Shown here: positions 9,232 through 18,336 of the stretch, in pieces | How positions within the stretch are numbered: the stretch's first letter is position 1 | Layout of the letters: the number at the start of each line of letters is the position of its first letter | Assembly: GCF_044769865.1 (NCBI RefSeq) | Contig: NZ_JBIZWA010000001.1 | Span: 1,612,001-1,676,000, forward strand | Source of the DNA: Homoserinimonas sp044769865 | GTDB lineage: Bacteria; Actinomycetota; Actinomycetes; Actinomycetales; Microbacteriaceae | Direction of reading: 5' to 3' | DNA length: 64,000 bases | Made by a program: the position numbers and the translations under genes | The notes under the pieces: generated by a model | What the model saw: only the letters and a program-made list of their open reading frames with translations | The model's database searches: none | What the model was told of the DNA's origin: nothing

Positions 9232-9263
9232 GCCGGTGGGGCGCAGGGATGCGCCCCACCGGC
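9232..9263 (+). terminator. Intra-operon stem-loop after chvE copy 2
   Basis: A perfect 14-bp inverted repeat (9232-9245 and 9250-9263) closed by a GGGA loop, 11 bases after the chvE2 stop and 34 bases before gguA. There is no T-tract. It should allow more binding protein than ATPase to be made from the shared transcript. Confidence 0.8.
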
Positions 9264-9296
9264 ATCCGTCACAACCACAACGAATAGAGGCAGGGA

Positions 9297-10829
9297 ATGG
9301 TCGCCAACATTCTCGAGATGCGCAGCATCACCAAGACGTTCCCGGGCGTGAAAGCGCTGCAGGACGTCAACCTCTCCGTCGCCCGCGGTGAGATCCATGC
9401 GATCTGCGGCGAGAACGGGGCGGGCAAGTCCACCCTCATGAAGGTGCTCTCGGGTGTCTACCCGCACGGCACCTATGAGGGCGAGATTCTCTTCGAGGGC
9501 GAGCCGGTCAGCTTTCGCGACATCCGTGACAGCGAGAAGAGCGGCATCGTCATCATCCACCAGGAGCTCGCCCTGAGCCCCTACCTCTCGATCGCCGAGA
9601 ATATCTTCCTCGGCAACGAGATCCAGCGCGGCGGCTTCATCGACTGGAACAAGACCAACCTCGAGGCCGCGAAACTGCTCGCGCGCGTCGGACTGAGCGA
9701 CAATCCCACGACCAAGATCACCGACATCGGCGTCGGCAAACAGCAGCTCGTGGAGATCGCGAAGGCCCTGTCGAAGGAGGTCAAGCTCCTCATCCTCGAT
9801 GAGCCCACGGCGGCGCTCAACGACGAGGACTCGGCCCACCTGCTCAGCCTCATCACGCACCTTCAGCAGCAGGGCATCACGTCGATCATCATCAGCCACA
9901 AGCTCAACGAGATCAAGGCGATCGCCGACAAGGTCACGATCATCCGTGACGGCCGCGCGATCGAGACGCTCGACATGAACAGCGACGAGATCTCTGAGAA
10001 CCGCATCATCAAGGGGATGGTCGGCCGCGACCTCGAGCACCGCTACCCCGACCGCACCCCCAAGATCGGCGAGGAGATCTTCCGCGTCGAGGACTGGACC
10101 GTGCACCACCCGACCGAGCACGACCGCGTCGTGATCCACGGCGCCAACCTCACGGCGCGGGCCGGCGAGGTGGTCGGCATCGCGGGCCTCATGGGTGCCG
10201 GCCGCACGGAGCTCGCCATGAGCATCTTCGGCCGCTCTTACGGCTCCGGCATCTCGGGTCGCGTCTTCGTGCGCGGCAAGGAGGTCAAGGTGCGCACGGT
10301 CTCCGACGCGATCGACGCCGGCATCGCCTACGCAACCGAGGACCGAAAGCGTTACGGGCTCAACCTCATCGAGGACATCAAGCGCAACATCTCCGCGGCG
10401 GCGCTCGGCAAGCTCTCCAAGGGCGGCTGGGTCGACGACAACAAGGAGTACCTCGTCGCATCCGACTACCGCAAGAGCATGAACATCAAGGCGCCCTCCG
10501 TGGCATCCGTCACGGGTCAGCTGTCGGGTGGAAACCAGCAGAAGGTCGTGCTTTCGAAGTGGATGTTCTCCGACCCCGACGTGCTGATTCTCGACGAGCC
10601 GACGCGCGGCATCGACGTCGGCGCGAAGTACGAGATCTACACGATCATCAACAGGCTCGCGGCTGAGGGCAAGGCGGTCATCGTGATCTCCTCCGAGCTG
10701 CCGGAACTGCTGGGCATCTCCGACCGCATCTACGCGCTGTCGGAGGGGCACATCACGGGTGAGATGACGATCGCGGATGCCACACCAGAGGCACTCATGC
10801 AGTACATGACCAAAGAGAAGGAAAAGTAG
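9297..10829 (+). CDS. gguA: Sugar ABC transporter ATPase, GguA-like
   Basis: 510-residue ATPase with two fused nucleotide-binding domains, the arrangement of CUT2 (ribose/xylose type) importers. Domain 1 has Walker A GENGAGKST (about residues 40-48) and Walker B LLILDEPTAA. Domain 2 lacks a normal P-loop (GLMGAGRTE) but keeps the signature LSGGNQQK and LILDEPTRGIDVG. This asymmetry is normal for the family. The phrase VYPHGTYEGEILF is characteristic of the GguA/MmsA subgroup. Its TAG stop abuts the ATG of gguB. Confidence 0.93.
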   Translation: MVANILEMRSITKTFPGVKALQDVNLSVARGEIHAICGENGAGKSTLMKVLSGVYPHGTYEGEILFEGEPVSFRDIRDSEKSGIVIIHQELALSPYLSIAENIFLGNEIQRGGFIDWNKTNLEAAKLLARVGLSDNPTTKITDIGVGKQQLVEIAKALSKEVKLLILDEPTAALNDEDSAHLLSLITHLQQQGITSIIISHKLNEIKAIADKVTIIRDGRAIETLDMNSDEISENRIIKGMVGRDLEHRYPDRTPKIGEEIFRVEDWTVHHPTEHDRVVIHGANLTARAGEVVGIAGLMGAGRTELAMSIFGRSYGSGISGRVFVRGKEVKVRTVSDAIDAGIAYATEDRKRYGLNLIEDIKRNISAAALGKLSKGGWVDDNKEYLVASDYRKSMNIKAPSVASVTGQLSGGNQQKVVLSKWMFSDPDVLILDEPTRGIDVGAKYEIYTIINRLAAEGKAVIVISSELPELLGISDRIYALSEGHITGEMTIADATPEALMQYMTKEKEK

Positions 10830-12140
10830 ATGAGCGTGCTCAAGGAATCGCTGGGCTTCCTCGCCAGCCGAATGCGCCAGATCGGTATCTTCATCGCGCT
10901 CATCGTGATCGTGGTGCTGTTCCAGATCCTCACGGATGGACGCCTGCTGACGGCCGGCAACGTGTCGAACATCATCGTGCAGAACAGCTACATCCTGATC
11001 CTCGCGATCGGCATGGTCATGGTCATCATCGCCGGCCACATCGACCTCTCCGTCGGTTCGGTCGCGGCGTTCGTCGGCGCCATGTCGGGCATCATGATCC
11101 AGGACTGGGGCGCGCCCTGGTGGGTCGCGATCATCGCCTCACTCGTGATCGGCGCGCTGGTCGGCGCATGGCAGGGCTTCTGGATCGCCTTCGTCGGCAT
11201 CCCCGCCTTCATCGTGACGCTCGCGGGCATGCTGATCTTCCGAGGCCTCACGCAGATCGTGCTCGGCAATCAGCGCATCACGCCGTTCCCGAATGAGTAC
11301 CGCCAGCTCGGTGGTGGCTACGTGTTCCCGCAGTTGTTCCCCGCGAGCTCCTCGCCCGCCGAGTGGATCACGGTCGGCCTCGGCATTCTCGCCCTCATCA
11401 TGCTCATCGCATCGCAGGTCAAGGGGCGGATGTCGCGCGTCAAGCACGGCCTCGAGAGCGAGCCGCTCAGCTGGTTCGTCGCCAAGCTCGCGTTCACTGG
11501 CGTGCTCGTGATCGGCCTCACCTACCTGCTCGGCATCGCGCCCGGCTCGCGTGGAACCCCGATCGTGCTGATCGTGCTCGGCGCCCTCGTGGTGATCTAC
11601 ACGGCCGTCATGAACCGCAGCGTCTTCGGTCGCCACGTCTACGCTCGCGGTGGCAACCTGCACGCGGCGCAGCTCTCGGGCATCAAGACGCAGAAGGTCG
11701 ACTTCTACCTGTTCGTCAACATGGGTGTGTTGGCGGCCCTCGCGGGGCTCGTCTTCACGGGTCGCCTCAACTCGGCCGGCCCCGGCGCGGGCAACCTGTT
11801 CGAGCTCGACGCCATCGCGGCAGCCTTCATCGGTGGTGCCGCCGTCACGGGTGGTATCGGTACCGTCACGGGCGCCATCACGGGTGGCCTCATCATGGGT
11901 GTGCTCAACAACGGCATGTCGCTCATGGGCGTCAGCACCGACTACCAGCAGTTCATCAAGGGCATGGTGCTCCTGCTCGCCGTCGCGTTCGACGTCTTCA
12001 ACAAGCGTCGTTCGGGTGGCCGCCGTGCCGCCCCGAAGAACAAGACGGTGCTCGACCGGACCACGGGTGTGGCCACCGTCGAATCCGGCACACCGGATGC
12101 CATGAAGGCCGATACCAAGGCGGGCCCCGCGGGCGACTGA
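10830..12140 (+). CDS. gguB: Sugar ABC transporter permease, GguB-like
   Basis: 436-residue polytopic membrane protein, longer than the roughly 330 residues of RbsC-type permeases, as is typical of GguB/MmsB. Family markers are GMVMVIIAGHIDLSVGSVAAF, PAFIVTLAGMLIFRG and AAFIGGAAVTGGIGTVTGA. The hydrophilic tail (about residues 400-436) is rich in lysine and glycine. It starts immediately after the gguA stop, and a strong terminator-like hairpin follows, closing the araBDA-chvE-chvE-gguAB operon. Confidence 0.93.
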   Translation: MSVLKESLGFLASRMRQIGIFIALIVIVVLFQILTDGRLLTAGNVSNIIVQNSYILILAIGMVMVIIAGHIDLSVGSVAAFVGAMSGIMIQDWGAPWWVAIIASLVIGALVGAWQGFWIAFVGIPAFIVTLAGMLIFRGLTQIVLGNQRITPFPNEYRQLGGGYVFPQLFPASSSPAEWITVGLGILALIMLIASQVKGRMSRVKHGLESEPLSWFVAKLAFTGVLVIGLTYLLGIAPGSRGTPIVLIVLGALVVIYTAVMNRSVFGRHVYARGGNLHAAQLSGIKTQKVDFYLFVNMGVLAALAGLVFTGRLNSAGPGAGNLFELDAIAAAFIGGAAVTGGIGTVTGAITGGLIMGVLNNGMSLMGVSTDYQQFIKGMVLLLAVAFDVFNKRRSGGRRAAPKNKTVLDRTTGVATVESGTPDAMKADTKAGPAGD

Positions 12141-12154
12141 CCCGCTGCTCGTCG

Positions 12155-12188
12155 CGATGCCGGCCGTCCCTCGGGGCGGCCGGCATCG
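12155..12188 (+). terminator. Terminator of the ara/ggu operon
   Basis: A GC-rich inverted repeat with a roughly 16-bp stem (12155-12170 with 12173-12188, one G-T pair), 15 bases after the gguB stop, followed by TTGCT. The next gene has its own TAGGCT -10 box at 12203-12208. Confidence 0.75.
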
Positions 12189-12236
12189 TTGCTCCCGGGC
12201 GTTAGGCTTCTCCTCTGCCATCGATCAAGGAACCGT

Positions 12237-13517
12237 GTGAGCCAGACCAATTCCATCCCCGTCATCACGCCGGAAGACCTGCAAGACAAGCGTCCACATC
12301 CCGGTGACGCGCTCACCTCCCGCCAACGGCTGGTCTACGTGCTCGTGCTCGGCACGCTCACGGCCCTGGGCCCCTTCACGATCGACCTGTACCTGCCGGC
12401 GTTCCCGGCGCTCGAACGCGACCTGGGGGTCGGCGCGGCCGCCATCCAGCTCACGCTCACCGGCACGACCGTTGGCTTCGCCCTCGGCCAGCTCCTGGTG
12501 GGGCCGTGGAGCGACAAGGTCGGCCGCAGGCTTCCCCTCATCCTCGCGACGGCCGTGCACATCGCCGCGAGCGTCGGCGCGGCGCTCGCCCCCGACATCG
12601 CGTGGCTCGGCGTCTTCCGTGTGCTGCAGGGCTTCGGCGCGGCCGCCGGTGGGGTCGTCGCGATGGCGATGGTGCGCGACCTCTTCGGCGGCAAGCGGCT
12701 CGTCACGATGCTGTCGCGCCTCGCGCTCGTGAACGGCCTTGCCCCGATTCTCGCGCCCGTGATCGGTTCGCAGCTGCTGCTCATCACCGACTGGCGCGGC
12801 ATCTTCTGGGTGCTGGCCGGCTACGCCGTGCTCGTTGTCGGCGCGGTGCTCCTGCTCATCACCGAGACACTGCCCGCATCCGCCCGCCGCGTGCCCGGTC
12901 ACAGCACGATGCGATCCCGCTACCGCGCCCTCTTCACAGACCGGGTCTTCGTCGGGGCGGCGATCGTCGGAGCGATGAGCTTCACGGGCCTCTTTGCCTA
13001 CCTCTCGAGCTCATCGTTCCTGTTCCAGGGCGTCTACGGTTTCAGCCCGCAACAGTATGGGCTGCTGTTCGGCATCAACTCGGTGGGCGTCGTGCTCGGC
13101 GTGCAGACGAGCTCACGCCTCATGGCCCGCCTCGGCGTCGGCCCGCAGTGGGTGCTCGTCGGCGTCACCAGCGTGCAGCTCGCGATGGCGATCACGATCA
13201 TGTCGCTCGACCAGGCGGGTGCCGGGCTTTGGGGCACGCTCATCCCGCTGTGGTTCTACATCACGGCCTGCGGGTTCGGCTTTCCCGCCGTGCAGGTGCT
13301 CGCGCTTGCGCACCACGGCAGGGAGGCCGGCACCGCGGCATCCCTCCTCGGCGCCCTCAACTTCGGCACCGCGGGGCTCATCTCGCCACTCGTCGGCCTC
13401 ATGGGGGTCGCGACGGCGACGCCCATGGCCGTCGTCATGGGTGGCGCGGCGGTGCTCGGCGTCGTGGTCGTGTGGGCTGTCGTGCGACCACGCTCGGTGC
13501 CGCCGCTCGAGGACTGA
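12237..13517 (+). CDS. Bcr/CflA-type multidrug MFS transporter
   Basis: 426-residue drug:H+ antiporter-1 family protein with twelve predicted membrane helices. The segment LGTLTALGPFTIDLYLPAFP in helix 1 and GPWSDKVGRRLPLI in the 2-3 loop are diagnostic of the Bcr/CflA group, which exports compounds such as bicyclomycin, chloramphenicol or cysteine. GTG 12237 is preferred over upstream starts because AAGG lies 6 bases before it and a TAGGCT -10 box lies about 30 bases upstream. It converges on a lacI-type gene; a small GAGCC-GCCGC-GGCTC hairpin (13521-13535) overlaps the junction. Confidence 0.88.
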   Translation: MSQTNSIPVITPEDLQDKRPHPGDALTSRQRLVYVLVLGTLTALGPFTIDLYLPAFPALERDLGVGAAAIQLTLTGTTVGFALGQLLVGPWSDKVGRRLPLILATAVHIAASVGAALAPDIAWLGVFRVLQGFGAAAGGVVAMAMVRDLFGGKRLVTMLSRLALVNGLAPILAPVIGSQLLLITDWRGIFWVLAGYAVLVVGAVLLLITETLPASARRVPGHSTMRSRYRALFTDRVFVGAAIVGAMSFTGLFAYLSSSSFLFQGVYGFSPQQYGLLFGINSVGVVLGVQTSSRLMARLGVGPQWVLVGVTSVQLAMAITIMSLDQAGAGLWGTLIPLWFYITACGFGFPAVQVLALAHHGREAGTAASLLGALNFGTAGLISPLVGLMGVATATPMAVVMGGAAVLGVVVVWAVVRPRSVPPLED

Positions 13518-13532
13518 GCGAGCCGCCGCGGC

Positions 13533-14552
13533 TCAGGCGTGCAGTGGCGCGGTGGAATGACGCAGCACGAGGCCCGGCACGTGGGGAGCCTGCGCATCCG
13601 GGAGGTCGCCGTCGTCGAGCAGCTCGAGCAGCCTCGTCATGATGTCGCCCCCAAGGCCCGCGAAATCCTGGTGCATGGTCGTGAGCGGGGGAGTGAAGAA
13701 GGCAGCCTCGGGGATGTCGTCAAAGCCGATCACGCTGACATCCTCGGGAACACGGATGCCTCGCTCCTTGAGCGCGAACATCGCGCCCAGTGCCATCTGA
13801 TCGTTGCCGCCCACGATCGCCGTGAAGCCCCGGGATGCCGCAAGCTGGAGCCCGATCTCGTAGCCGCTTCGCGGGGTCCAGTCGCCCTCGAGCGGCGCGT
13901 GGGCAACGAGGCCGGCGTGCGAGAGTGCGGCGCGCCAGCCGCGCTCACGCTCCGTGGCATCCATCGAATGCTGTGGCCCCGCGAGATGCACGATCTCCCG
14001 ATGGCCGAGGTCGATGAGGTGCTGCGTCGCGAGACGGGCGCCCTCGAACTGGTCGATCGACACACTGTGAAAGCCGGGGCGGGCGCTGCTGTCGACCGCC
14101 ACGAGCGGCACACCGAGGTCGAGGCCCTGGATCGCGTCGAGCGCGCCGCGATGGGCGGCGATGAGCACCATGGCCTCGATGCTCTGCGAGAGCAGTGTCT
14201 CGACGGCGGCGCGCATCGAGACGGGGTCGGCCTGCAGCATGCTCGTGATGCTGATGGTGTAGCGCGCGCTGCGGGAAGCCTCCGTGAGGGCCTGCAGCGT
14301 CGCGGATGGCCCATAGTCGGGGCTGCCCGTCGTGATGACCCCGATCGTGCGGGAACGGCGGGTGACGAGAGCGCGCGCATTCGTGCTCGGACGGTAGCGC
14401 AGCTGCCGGATCGCATCTTCGACCCGCTTGCGCGTCGCGGGGCGCACGCTCGGGTGGTCGTTCACGACGCGGGAGACGGTCTGGTGCGACACCCCCGCGA
14501 GCCGAGCGACGTCGAAGATATTGGCGGCCCGCGCCTTGTCTTCACCGCTCAC
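13533..14552 (-). CDS. LacI-family regulator of the ytf-like operon
   Basis: 339-residue LacI/GalR protein with HTH IFDVARLAGVSHQTVSRVVN, very similar to the AraR-like protein at 1727 (YQTVSRVLN), and a C-terminal sugar-sensing domain. GTG start. It is the last gene of the minus-strand operon ytfQ-ytfR-ytfT-yjfF and probably controls it. Half of an AraR-type operator (AGAACGGTCA, plus-strand 14608-14617) lies between yjfF and this gene. Because the recognition helices are nearly alike, cross-talk with the other regulator is possible. Confidence 0.88.
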   Translation of the reverse strand: MSGEDKARAANIFDVARLAGVSHQTVSRVVNDHPSVRPATRKRVEDAIRQLRYRPSTNARALVTRRSRTIGVITTGSPDYGPSATLQALTEASRSARYTISITSMLQADPVSMRAAVETLLSQSIEAMVLIAAHRGALDAIQGLDLGVPLVAVDSSARPGFHSVSIDQFEGARLATQHLIDLGHREIVHLAGPQHSMDATERERGWRAALSHAGLVAHAPLEGDWTPRSGYEIGLQLAASRGFTAIVGGNDQMALGAMFALKERGIRVPEDVSVIGFDDIPEAAFFTPPLTTMHQDFAGLGGDIMTRLLELLDDGDLPDAQAPHVPGLVLRHSTAPLHA

Positions 14553-14616
14553 TCGTGCACGCCCCCAGCATCCGCCCTTCTTGAATTATGCCCGTCCATT
14601 GCGCCGATGACCGTTC

Positions 14617-15627
14617 TCAGCGTCGGCGGGCGGTGAGGATGCGCTGCAGGATGATGAAGAGCAGCAGCAGGCCGCCGATCACGATCTTTGTCCACCACGA
14701 GCTGAGCGTGCCGTCGAAGCTGATGATGGTCTGGATCGTGCCGAGCACGAGCACGCCGAGAAGCGAGCCCAGCACGAAGCCGTAGCCGCCCGTGAGCAGC
14801 GTGCCGCCGATGACGACGGCGGCGATCGCCTCGAGTTCCATGCCGACGGCCGTCAGGCTGTACCCGGAGAGCGTGTAGAGGCTGAAGAGGATGCCGGCGA
14901 TGCCCGAGCAGAAGCCGCTGATGACGTAGACGAGCACCTTGGTGCGCACGACCGGGAGCCCCATGAGGTGCGCTGAGGCACCGCCATCGCCGATCGCGTA
15001 GACCGTGCGGCCCGTGCGCGTGAAGTGCAGCACGATGAAGGCGATCACGACGACCGCGACCGCGATGATGACGGTCGGCGTGATGCTGAGGCGGTCGGCG
15101 AGCGGGATGCGGGTCTGCGCGAGCCCGACGAAGAACGGGTCGGTGATCGAGATGGAGTCGAGGCTGATGACGTAGCAGAGCCCCCTCGCGAGGAACATCG
15201 CGGCGAGCGTCGCGATGAAGGGTTGGATATCGAAGTAGTGGATGACGAGGCCCACCAGCAGGCCGAGGGTCGAGGTCGCGAGCAGCACGACCACGATGAC
15301 GGCGACCGGGCTCCAGCCGTCGCGCAACAGGGTCGCCGTGATCATGGTCGAGAGTGCCACGACCGCGCCCACTGACAGGTCGATGCCGCCCGTGAGGATC
15401 ACGAAGGTCATGCCGACCGCGAGCACGATGAGGAAGGCGTTGTCGATGAAGAGGTTCATGACGACCTGGCCCGAGGCGAAGCCGCGGTATCGGCTGGCTC
15501 CCACGGCGAACATCGCGACCAGCAACACGAGCGTCACGAGCACCGAGGTGTAGCGCGACGACGGGATGAGGCGCGCCAGGCGACTGCGGGTCGAGAACGC
15601 CTTCACGGGAGGGAGGGTCGTGGTCAT
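14617..15627 (-). CDS. yjfF: Sugar ABC transporter permease, YjfF-like
   Basis: 336-residue CUT2 permease, starting MTTTLPPVKAF. Key segments are AVGMTFVILTGGIDLSVGAVVAL, IQPFIATLAAMFLARGLCYVIS and AAVVIGGTLLTGGYGFVLGS. The true start (ATG 15627) overlaps the ytfT stop as ATGA; a much longer open frame upstream is only antisense-like readthrough over ytfT. It is expected to pair with YtfT as the heterodimeric membrane channel of a galactofuranose/arabinofuranose-type importer. Confidence 0.9.
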   Translation of the reverse strand: MTTTLPPVKAFSTRSRLARLIPSSRYTSVLVTLVLLVAMFAVGASRYRGFASGQVVMNLFIDNAFLIVLAVGMTFVILTGGIDLSVGAVVALSTMITATLLRDGWSPVAVIVVVLLATSTLGLLVGLVIHYFDIQPFIATLAAMFLARGLCYVISLDSISITDPFFVGLAQTRIPLADRLSITPTVIIAVAVVVIAFIVLHFTRTGRTVYAIGDGGASAHLMGLPVVRTKVLVYVISGFCSGIAGILFSLYTLSGYSLTAVGMELEAIAAVVIGGTLLTGGYGFVLGSLLGVLVLGTIQTIISFDGTLSSWWTKIVIGGLLLLFIILQRILTARRR

Positions 15628-16688
15628 GACGCCACCGCCTTTGCTGTCGCTGGGGTCGTGATCCTCGTGCGTCGGCGCATCCGTTCCCGCATTGCGGGGG
15701 ATTGCAGCAGGCAGACGGCAATCACGACGAGGGCCTTGAACACGAGCGTGATCTCGGGGGCGATGCCGACCGTGTAGACCGTTGTCGTGAGGGTCTGGAT
15801 GATGAAGGCGCCCACGAGCGTGCCCGTGAGCGAGTACCGACCGCCCATGAGCGAGGTGCCGCCGATCACGACCGCGAGGATCGCATCCATCTCGATCCAG
15901 AGGCCCGCGTTGTTGGCGTCGGCCGCCGTGACGTTGGAACTGATCATGAGGCCAGCGACACCAGCGCAGAGGCCGCTGAAGACGTAGACGGTCCAGGTGA
16001 TGCTGCGGGCACGCACCCCCGCGAGCCGGCTTGCCGCCGGGTTGATGCCGACCGACTCGATGAGAAGGCCGAGCGCGGTGCGACGGGTGAGGAGCGCCGC
16101 AACGAGGAACATGCCGCCCGCGATGATGATGGAGGCCGGCAGGCCGAGCCAGTAGCCGCCGCCGATGACCTTGTAGGCGGGGCTCGAGACCGTAATGATC
16201 TGGCCCTCTGTGATGAGCATCGCAATGCCGCGGCCCGCCGTCATGAGGATGAGCGTGGCGATGATGGGCTGGATGCCAAGGGCTGCCACCAGCAGGCCGT
16301 TCCACGCCCCGAGCAGCAGGGAGAAGCCGAGGGCGATGGCGACGGCGGTCACGACCGACGCTACGCTGCCGGGGTCTGGCGAGTCGGCGATGATCGTGCA
16401 GGCGAGGGCGCCGGCGATCGCCACGACCGCGCCGACCGAGAGGTCGATGCCCCGGGTCGCGATCACGACCGTCATGCCGAGCGCGACGAGCAGCGTGGGT
16501 GCGCCATTGCGAAGGATGTCGATGAGGCTGCCGAAGAGGTGCCCGTCGTGCACTCGGATGGCGAGGAACGACGGCGACACGATGACGTTGAGGGCGAAGA
16601 GCGCGAGCAGGGTCACGACCGGCCAGAAGAGGCGGCTGTGCAGTGCTCGGCTCGCGAGGCCCTGGCCGCCGGGCTGCGCGCCGCTCAT
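15624..16688 (-). CDS. ytfT: Sugar ABC transporter permease, YtfT-like
   Basis: 354-residue CUT2 permease. It carries LLVALGMTVVIATRGIDLSVGAVVAI, IQPIIATLILMTAGRGIAMLITEGQ and LAVVIGGTSLMGGRYSLTG, with about ten membrane helices. It overlaps the preceding ATPase gene and the following yjfF by ATGA at both ends, so translation is coupled. Two different permease genes with one ATPase is the layout of E. coli ytfQRT-yjfF. Confidence 0.9.
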   Translation of the reverse strand: MSGAQPGGQGLASRALHSRLFWPVVTLLALFALNVIVSPSFLAIRVHDGHLFGSLIDILRNGAPTLLVALGMTVVIATRGIDLSVGAVVAIAGALACTIIADSPDPGSVASVVTAVAIALGFSLLLGAWNGLLVAALGIQPIIATLILMTAGRGIAMLITEGQIITVSSPAYKVIGGGYWLGLPASIIIAGGMFLVAALLTRRTALGLLIESVGINPAASRLAGVRARSITWTVYVFSGLCAGVAGLMISSNVTAADANNAGLWIEMDAILAVVIGGTSLMGGRYSLTGTLVGAFIIQTLTTTVYTVGIAPEITLVFKALVVIAVCLLQSPAMRERMRRRTRITTPATAKAVAS

Positions 16689-18256
16689 GCCCCGGCTCCC
16701 ACGGTCGTGGCGACGGCATCCGTGTCGTCTTCGGAACCACTCGCGATGAGGGTCATGATCTCGCCGACCGTCACGTCTTCATTCACGAAGTCGGCGACCT
16801 TGCGGCGGTCGCGCATGACGGCGACGCGGTGGCTGAGGCGCAGCACCTCCTCGAGCTCTGCCGAGATGAAGACGACCGACATGCCCTCCTCGGCGAGGTT
16901 GGCGACGAGTCGCTGGATCTCGGCCTTCGCGCCCACGTCGATCCCTCGCGTCGGCTCGTCGAGGATCAGGAGCCGCGGCGCGACCGCGAGCCATCTCGCG
17001 AGGAGCACCTTCTGCTGGTTGCCCCCGCTCAGGTTGCGCACGAGCGCGTCGGGATCGGCCGGGCGGATGCCGAGGGCCGAGATGTAGCTCGTCGCCAGTT
17101 CGTCTCGCCTGCGCTTCGGGATCGGGCGGAACCAGCCGCGGTCGCTCTGCAGCGCCAGGACGATGTTGTCGCGCACCGTCAGGTCGTCGACGATGCCCTC
17201 ACGCTTGCGGTCTTCGCTCGAGTAGGCGATGCGCCGCTTGAGGGCTGCTCGGGGGGAGCGGAAGCGGCGTTGGCTGCCTGCGACCGTCAGGGTTCCCGTC
17301 TCGGCGCGGTCGGCACCCGTGAGGAGTCGCGCGAGTTCGGTGCGGCCGGAGCCGAGGAGGCCCGCGAGACCGACGACCTCTCCCTGCTGGATTGCGAGTG
17401 AGGTGGGCTCGATCGAACCCTTGCGGCCGATCTCGTGCGCCGCGAGGTATGGCGCACTCCCCGCGGAGTCAGTGCTGTCGAGCGATTTCGAACGGGTCTC
17501 GAGTCGCTCCAGCAACTCGATGTCCTTGCCGATCATCTTGTGCACAAGCTCGATGCGAAGGATCTCCTCGGTGCGGTATTCGCCGACGAGCGCTCCATTG
17601 CGCAGCACCGTGAGCCGGTCGGCGATCTCGTAGACCTGGTCGAGGAAGTGGCTCACGAAGAGGATTGCGACGCCGTCGTCCTTGAGTCGGCGGATGACCC
17701 GGAAGAGCTCAGCCACCTCATCCGCATCGAGGCTTGAGGTTGGTTCATCGAGGATCAGCACCTTGGCGCGGATGTCGATGGCCCGAGCGATCGCGACGAG
17801 CTGCTGCACCGCGAGCGAGTGCGAGCTGAGGGGGGAGGCGGGGTCGATGTCGAGGTTGAGCCCCGCGAGCACCTCCGCCGCGCGTTGCCGCGTCGCCGAC
17901 CAGTCGATCAGGCCGAAGCGGCGGGGTTCCCGCCCGAGCATGATGTTCTCGGCGACCGAGAGGTTGGAGAGCAGGTTGACCTCTTGGTAGACCGTGCTGA
18001 TTCCGGCATCCTGCGCCTGCGCCGGGCCGTTCACGCTGAGCGGCTCGCCCGCGAGCACGATGGTGCCGGAATCGATGGGGTAGACGCCGGTCAGCGCCTT
18101 GATGAGGGTGGACTTGCCCGCGCCGTTCTCGCCCATGAGCGAATGGACCTCGCCGGGGAACATGCGAAAGCTCACCGAATCGAGCGCCTTCACGCCGGGG
18201 AAGCTGATCGAGATGTCTCGCATCTCCACGACGGGGGCAGTGCTGGTCTCGCTCAT
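16685..18256 (-). CDS. ytfR: Sugar ABC transporter ATPase, YtfR-like
   Basis: 523-residue tandem-NBD ATPase of the CUT2 type. The N-terminal domain has Walker A GENGAGKST and LILDEPTSSLDADE. The second domain has GLLGSGRTE in place of a P-loop and retains LSGGNQQKVLLARW and LLILDEPTRGIDVG. ATG 18256 (MSETSTAPV) is preferred to ATG 18268 because GAGGAGA lies directly upstream of the former. The gene lies downstream of a strong stem-loop that separates it from ytfQ. Confidence 0.92.
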   Translation of the reverse strand: MSETSTAPVVEMRDISISFPGVKALDSVSFRMFPGEVHSLMGENGAGKSTLIKALTGVYPIDSGTIVLAGEPLSVNGPAQAQDAGISTVYQEVNLLSNLSVAENIMLGREPRRFGLIDWSATRQRAAEVLAGLNLDIDPASPLSSHSLAVQQLVAIARAIDIRAKVLILDEPTSSLDADEVAELFRVIRRLKDDGVAILFVSHFLDQVYEIADRLTVLRNGALVGEYRTEEILRIELVHKMIGKDIELLERLETRSKSLDSTDSAGSAPYLAAHEIGRKGSIEPTSLAIQQGEVVGLAGLLGSGRTELARLLTGADRAETGTLTVAGSQRRFRSPRAALKRRIAYSSEDRKREGIVDDLTVRDNIVLALQSDRGWFRPIPKRRRDELATSYISALGIRPADPDALVRNLSGGNQQKVLLARWLAVAPRLLILDEPTRGIDVGAKAEIQRLVANLAEEGMSVVFISAELEEVLRLSHRVAVMRDRRKVADFVNEDVTVGEIMTLIASGSEDDTDAVATTVGAGA

Positions 18257-18285
18257 GTCTCTCCTCATTGAGAAAACTCGGGCGT

Positions 18286-18329
18286 CCTTTCAGAATTCAG
18301 GAAGGCAGGCCTTCCTGAATTCTGAAAGG
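18286..18329 (-). terminator. Intra-operon stem-loop between ytfQ and ytfR
   Basis: A perfect 21-bp inverted repeat (18286-18306 and 18309-18329) with only AG between the arms, 8 bases after the ytfQ stop. There is no immediate T-tract. It is the most extensive hairpin in the window and probably limits transcription or protects the ytfQ message. Confidence 0.85.
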
Positions 18330-18336
18330 ATCGCGC

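Noticed and set aside
14549..15721. A 390-codon minus-strand frame overlapping yjfF
   Set aside because: Out of frame with yjfF and without hydrophobic segments; arginine/histidine-rich shadow.
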